From the NCBI GenBank assembly GCA_043820045.1, contig JBDREF010000183.1, positions 1 through 25,345 on the forward strand: 25,345 nucleotides of DNA, written 5' to 3'. The translations under genes and the position numbers were made by a program. Shown here in pieces: positions 22,761-25,345 of the stretch; the stretch's first letter is position 1; every line of letters begins with the position of its first letter. This stretch comes from JBDREF01 sp043820045 (GTDB taxonomy: Bacteria > Planctomycetota > Phycisphaerae > Sedimentisphaerales > Anaerobacaceae). The notes under the pieces were generated by a model. That model ran no database searches. It worked only from the letters and a program-made list of their open reading frames with translations, and was not told the DNA's origin.

Positions 22761-23533
22761 TGCAAAACAGGTCTTACAAAGAGATACAGCCCGAACACGA
22801 AGGAGGCCGCGACCAAAACGAACAGTAGGTCCGCGCGGCGAGCTTGCAGTTTCGAGAGCGTACGCCAGCTTCCGTCAAAGCCCCGGGCCTGCATGGCGAT
22901 GCTTATGTGCTCGGCGGTCTCGATGCTGCGGATAAACAGCGAGCCAAGCATGGAAGCGGCGGTTCGTAGTTCCGTTTTGAACCCGAGGTTCTTGAGTCTT
23001 CTGCCTGCCCTTGCGCGCAGTATATGGTGCGCCCTGTCGATAAGGACAAATATGTAGCGGTACAGAAAGCCGAGCTGAATGATCAGTAACCTCGGCACGC
23101 CCAGCCGCTGCAGGCCGGTGAGCAGATCGTTGAAACGAGTAGTGGAGACCAGTGCGATTAAAGCCAGCATCGTTACGATGAACTTTCCGAGGATGACGAA
23201 ACAACGCAGCCACCCGAGCGAGCTTTGCCAGTGAAACGGTCCGAAACTGACCACGACAGGCGCCTTGTCATATAACGGACAGCTCAAAGCCAGGACCAAG
23301 ACAAACGGGCTGACAAGTAGTATCTGTTTGAAGACGAATCTTAGCGGAATCTTAGCCAGTACCAGGATTGTGAAAGGCCCGATTGCATAGCAGACTAAGA
23401 TGCTGAACGAAGTGCGCGGCAGCGAGATAACCACGGCGGTAAAGACAAGCACGACCAGGAACTTCACCCTGCTGTCGAGCCGATGTATGGCCGAATCCTG
23501 ATAGGCAAATTTGTCAATGTGTGCGTGGTGCAT
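22757..23533 (-). CDS. cbiQ: Cobalt/nickel ECF transporter membrane coupling protein
   Basis: A 258-residue membrane protein of the EcfT/CbiQ family that links the ATPase to the substrate-binding component. The His-rich N terminus (MHHAHIDKFAYQDSAIHRLDSRVKFL) is typical of CbiQ. Hydrophobic segments follow at about 30-75, 80-95 and 110-130. The cytoplasmic coupling helices carry 'LGFLYRYIFVLIDRAHHILRARAGRR' and the Ala-Arg-Gly motif in 'AMQARGFDG'. A last membrane helix near 235-255 closes the protein. It lies 25 bp after cbiMN and overlaps cbiO by 4 bases, as expected for a single operon. Confidence 0.93.
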   Translation of the reverse strand: MHHAHIDKFAYQDSAIHRLDSRVKFLVVLVFTAVVISLPRTSFSILVCYAIGPFTILVLAKIPLRFVFKQILLVSPFVLVLALSCPLYDKAPVVVSFGPFHWQSSLGWLRCFVILGKFIVTMLALIALVSTTRFNDLLTGLQRLGVPRLLIIQLGFLYRYIFVLIDRAHHILRARAGRRLKNLGFKTELRTAASMLGSLFIRSIETAEHISIAMQARGFDGSWRTLSKLQARRADLLFVLVAASFVFGLYLFVRPVLQ

Positions 23534-23558
23534 GCTTGGTCGCTCGTCGCAGGTACGC

Positions 23559-24584
23559 CTACAGCGATTGCTTTCTTCTCAGAGTCCATGCGGTTAGCCA
23601 GATGACGGCCATTGTCACCGCCGAGCCGGCCACGCCGGCGAAGCTTGTCCAGCCGGCCCCGACGTCGGCCTGCTGCTCGGCTGGTTCTCCAAGTCTCGAC
23701 GCTCTGGCGGAATAGTCGGGCAGCAGGGAATACTTTGACTGCAGGTCGTCAACCTCGGCGATTCTGGAATCCGGGTTCGATACGGCCGACTCAAAACCGG
23801 GCTCATCCGGCCGCTCGGCGTAGCTCCATTCGAGCCCATCCGGCAGGTCCGAGGCGAGCAAAGACAAACCCGCGCCGACGATGACGGCGAAAACCCCCAG
23901 CGTGGCAAGGACCGCTTTTCTGCTCAGACGGACCTTACCCGGCAAAGAATCCATCACTATGTCGGGCCTTAGCTGTTGGAGGTACGCCAATACCGCCACG
24001 GTAATCAGGCCCTCGACGAACCCGACCAGGAAATGAATGCCTATCATCGTGATCAGAAAAGTCGAGAACGGGACCGCCAGGACGCCGGACAGTGCCGCCT
24101 GAATCGGAACAAGAATCGCGCCTGCCTCAATAGCGATCACGCAGGCCAACATCGCTCCGATGTATGCCTTGGTGCTGCTGAAGTGGCCGTTCGTGACAAT
24201 TCTGTACAGATAATAGCCGAGGTAGGTAGGCACGAGAGCCATGTTAATGATGTTGCATCCAAGGGCCAGCAGGCCGCCGTCCTGGAATATGAGGCACTGA
24301 ACAATCACGACCGAGGATATGACAATCGCGCCTAAGTGCGGGCCCAATATGATTGCCAGCAGGACGGCCCCGACCATGTGCCCGCTTGTTCCGGGCATAG
24401 CGGGCAACTGGAAATTGACCATCTGGCCTGCAAAGATGAATGCCCCCATTATGCCCATCAGGGCGAGTTTATCCGCGGCGATAATATTCCTTGCGGCCCT
24501 GCAGATAAAACCCAGAGCGCCGGCCGCTATCGCAAGTGTCCCGGTCGCAACCGGAACCGACAGTAATTCGTTGGCCATGTGCAT
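23559..24584 (-). CDS. cbiM: CbiM-CbiN (PDGLE) fusion, metal-binding S component of a cobalt/nickel ECF transporter
   Basis: A 341-residue membrane protein. Residues 1-215 form the CbiM/NikM domain and begin Met-His-Met, as needed because the N-terminal amine and His2 bind the metal. His69 in 'GTSGHMVGA' is a likely further ligand. Residues 222-341 form the CbiN/PDGLE domain: a membrane helix (225-245), the name-giving 'LPDGLEWSYAE', an extracytoplasmic Asp/Glu/Ser-rich loop and a final helix (about 315-332). The open frame extends upstream to 24701 inside the porin gene, but the ATG at 24584 is right because it gives MHM and has AGGAAAGGGG just upstream. It follows the porin stop by 22 bp. 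Whether Co or Ni is carried cannot be read from sequence, and no cobalamin or nickel riboswitch is visible. Confidence 0.93.
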   Translation of the reverse strand: MHMANELLSVPVATGTLAIAAGALGFICRAARNIIAADKLALMGIMGAFIFAGQMVNFQLPAMPGTSGHMVGAVLLAIILGPHLGAIVISSVVIVQCLIFQDGGLLALGCNIINMALVPTYLGYYLYRIVTNGHFSSTKAYIGAMLACVIAIEAGAILVPIQAALSGVLAVPFSTFLITMIGIHFLVGFVEGLITVAVLAYLQQLRPDIVMDSLPGKVRLSRKAVLATLGVFAVIVGAGLSLLASDLPDGLEWSYAERPDEPGFESAVSNPDSRIAEVDDLQSKYSLLPDYSARASRLGEPAEQQADVGAGWTSFAGVAGSAVTMAVIWLTAWTLRRKQSL

Positions 24585-24606
24585 GGCAAGCCCCTTTCCT
24601 GATTGT

Positions 24607-25345
24607 TTAGAATACCATTTGTGCCCGCAGGCCCAGTACGACAGCGTCACTGGCTGTGTCGCCGCCCGGATTGGCAATGTATTGAATACTCGGACTGACA
24701 CTCACCCACGGCGTAATCCTGGCGTTGTAGTAAAGCTCAAGAGCGCTTTCATAGTCCTTGGCATAAGTCACAGATGCGTTGTTGCTGAAGACGCCCTGAG
24801 CGAAACCGGCGCCGAGCACGTCCTCGTCACGGCCTTCCACGAAGCCCTGATATTGAAAGCCGACGCTCCAGAAACCGGTGATATCATTTTTCCTGTCGTC
24901 AGCATATCCGTATCTGAGGAATGTGCCGAGGCCCTGACTGTCTTCCGTCTCGGCGTTTTCCTTGGCCAGCATCCGGTCGCAGCTAAGATAAAATCCGACG
25001 TCGTCGCGATAGCTGCCGGTGGCGTCCGAGTGCCCTTTAGGCTGAGGGTCGTTCCAGAGACCCACGCGATAAGCGCTATGTAACGGCCCGTTGTCCGAAT
25101 CCATTTGGTGTATCAGGCCGGTCTCAAGAACATAGAAGAAATAGTCCTCTCCGTGGAAAGCCGTTCGCAGACCCGTTTCTCTTGCATCGTTTTGTGCATC
25201 TACTACGCCTGCGGAGACATACCACCAATCGATGGGGTTATAGAAGACCGCTGCTCCCAGGGCGTAGTCCGGGAACGGAATCGTCGGGTTGTTGACAAGG
25301 GCGCCGTTCAAGAACTGGCTTGTCTCGTCATTTGCAAAAGCGCTG
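24607..25345 (-). CDS. OprB-like outer-membrane porin, N-terminal part outside the window
   Basis: About 245 C-terminal residues of a beta-barrel porin; the frame is open to the right edge. Alternating amphipathic strands such as 'LGAAVFYNPIDWWYVSAGVVD', 'YFFYVLETGLIHQ', 'VGFYLSCDRML', 'TGFWSVGFQYQGF' and 'SALELYYNARITPWVSVSPSIQYI' match the carbohydrate-selective porin (OprB) family. The protein ends with the aromatic Phe expected of an outer-membrane protein (LRAQMVF). It lies 22 bp upstream of the cbiMN gene on the same strand, so it probably belongs to the metal-transport operon and may bring Co or Ni complexes or chelates across the outer membrane. Sugar uptake is the known activity of the family, and the metal role is inferred from position only. 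Confidence 0.8.
   Translation of the reverse strand, partial: SAFANDETSQFLNGALVNNPTIPFPDYALGAAVFYNPIDWWYVSAGVVDAQNDARETGLRTAFHGEDYFFYVLETGLIHQMDSDNGPLHSAYRVGLWNDPQPKGHSDATGSYRDDVGFYLSCDRMLAKENAETEDSQGLGTFLRYGYADDRKNDITGFWSVGFQYQGFVEGRDEDVLGAGFAQGVFSNNASVTYAKDYESALELYYNARITPWVSVSPSIQYIANPGGDTASDAVVLGLRAQMVF

Noticed and set aside
24585..24606. Cobalamin or nickel riboswitch before cbiMN
   Set aside because: Only 22 bases separate the porin stop from the cbiMN start; any riboswitch would have to lie before the porin, outside the window.
1..25345. CRISPR arrays, tRNA or rRNA genes, IS transposases or phage genes
   Set aside because: No regularly spaced repeats, cloverleaf-like sequences, rRNA segments or transposase/integrase/phage proteins were seen; detection of tRNAs by eye is not exhaustive.

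Overview
The window looks like chromosomal DNA from a planctomycete, most likely of the class Phycisphaerae (Sedimentisphaerales-like). This is inferred from the gene content and not from a marker gene: a Tat-exported sulfatase, a secreted PQQ-type propeller, pectin-lyase-fold and GH51 glycosidases, and two ECF sigma / membrane anti-sigma pairs. The anti-sigma proteins share an 'IMK..(I/V)..' entry into their membrane helix that I associate with this group. No rRNA, tRNA or CRISPR array was seen.

Layout. 1-3240 (+): the end of a small membrane protein, a secreted hypothetical protein, a PQQ-like beta-propeller protein and an AlkD-type DNA glycosylase. A convergent lipoprotein gene follows at 3283-3804 (-). 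4047-8328 (+): a promoter, then sulfatase, GH28/GH49-like glycosidase and an isopropylmalate dehydrogenase. 8362-10541 (+): a tightly overlapping pair, an AlbA_2/HATPase_c_4 ATP-binding protein and a ParA-type ATPase. It lies between housekeeping-type genes and is the best candidate here for an undescribed system. 10630-11616 (+): a TGS-domain GTPase. 11669-12299 (-): a HepT/MntA toxin-antitoxin pair. 12500-14723 (+): a GH51 arabinofuranosidase and a small Cys-rich DUF6485-like protein.

14937-19517 (-) holds two sigma/anti-sigma operons. The first anti-sigma gene carries a 72-bp nested palindrome inserted exactly in frame. Between the operons lies a truncated C-terminal copy of the second anti-sigma gene that still has its own terminator. 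The second operon also encodes a small secreted protein. A separate hairpin repeat lies at 19586-19674.

19761-21854 (-): purC followed one codon later by an Fsr-like MFS transporter. 22032-25345 (-): a cobalt/nickel ECF transporter (CbiMN fusion, CbiQ, CbiO) preceded by an OprB-like outer-membrane porin that runs off the window. The CbiO ATPase has replaced both its Q-loop Gln and its switch His.

Together the genes fit a polysaccharide-degrading, surface-sensing bacterium. The export and glycosidase genes would depolymerise sulfated or pectic and arabinan-containing polymers, the sigma/anti-sigma pairs would sense envelope or substrate cues, and the porin-Cbi cluster would import metal ions. 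These functional links are inferred.
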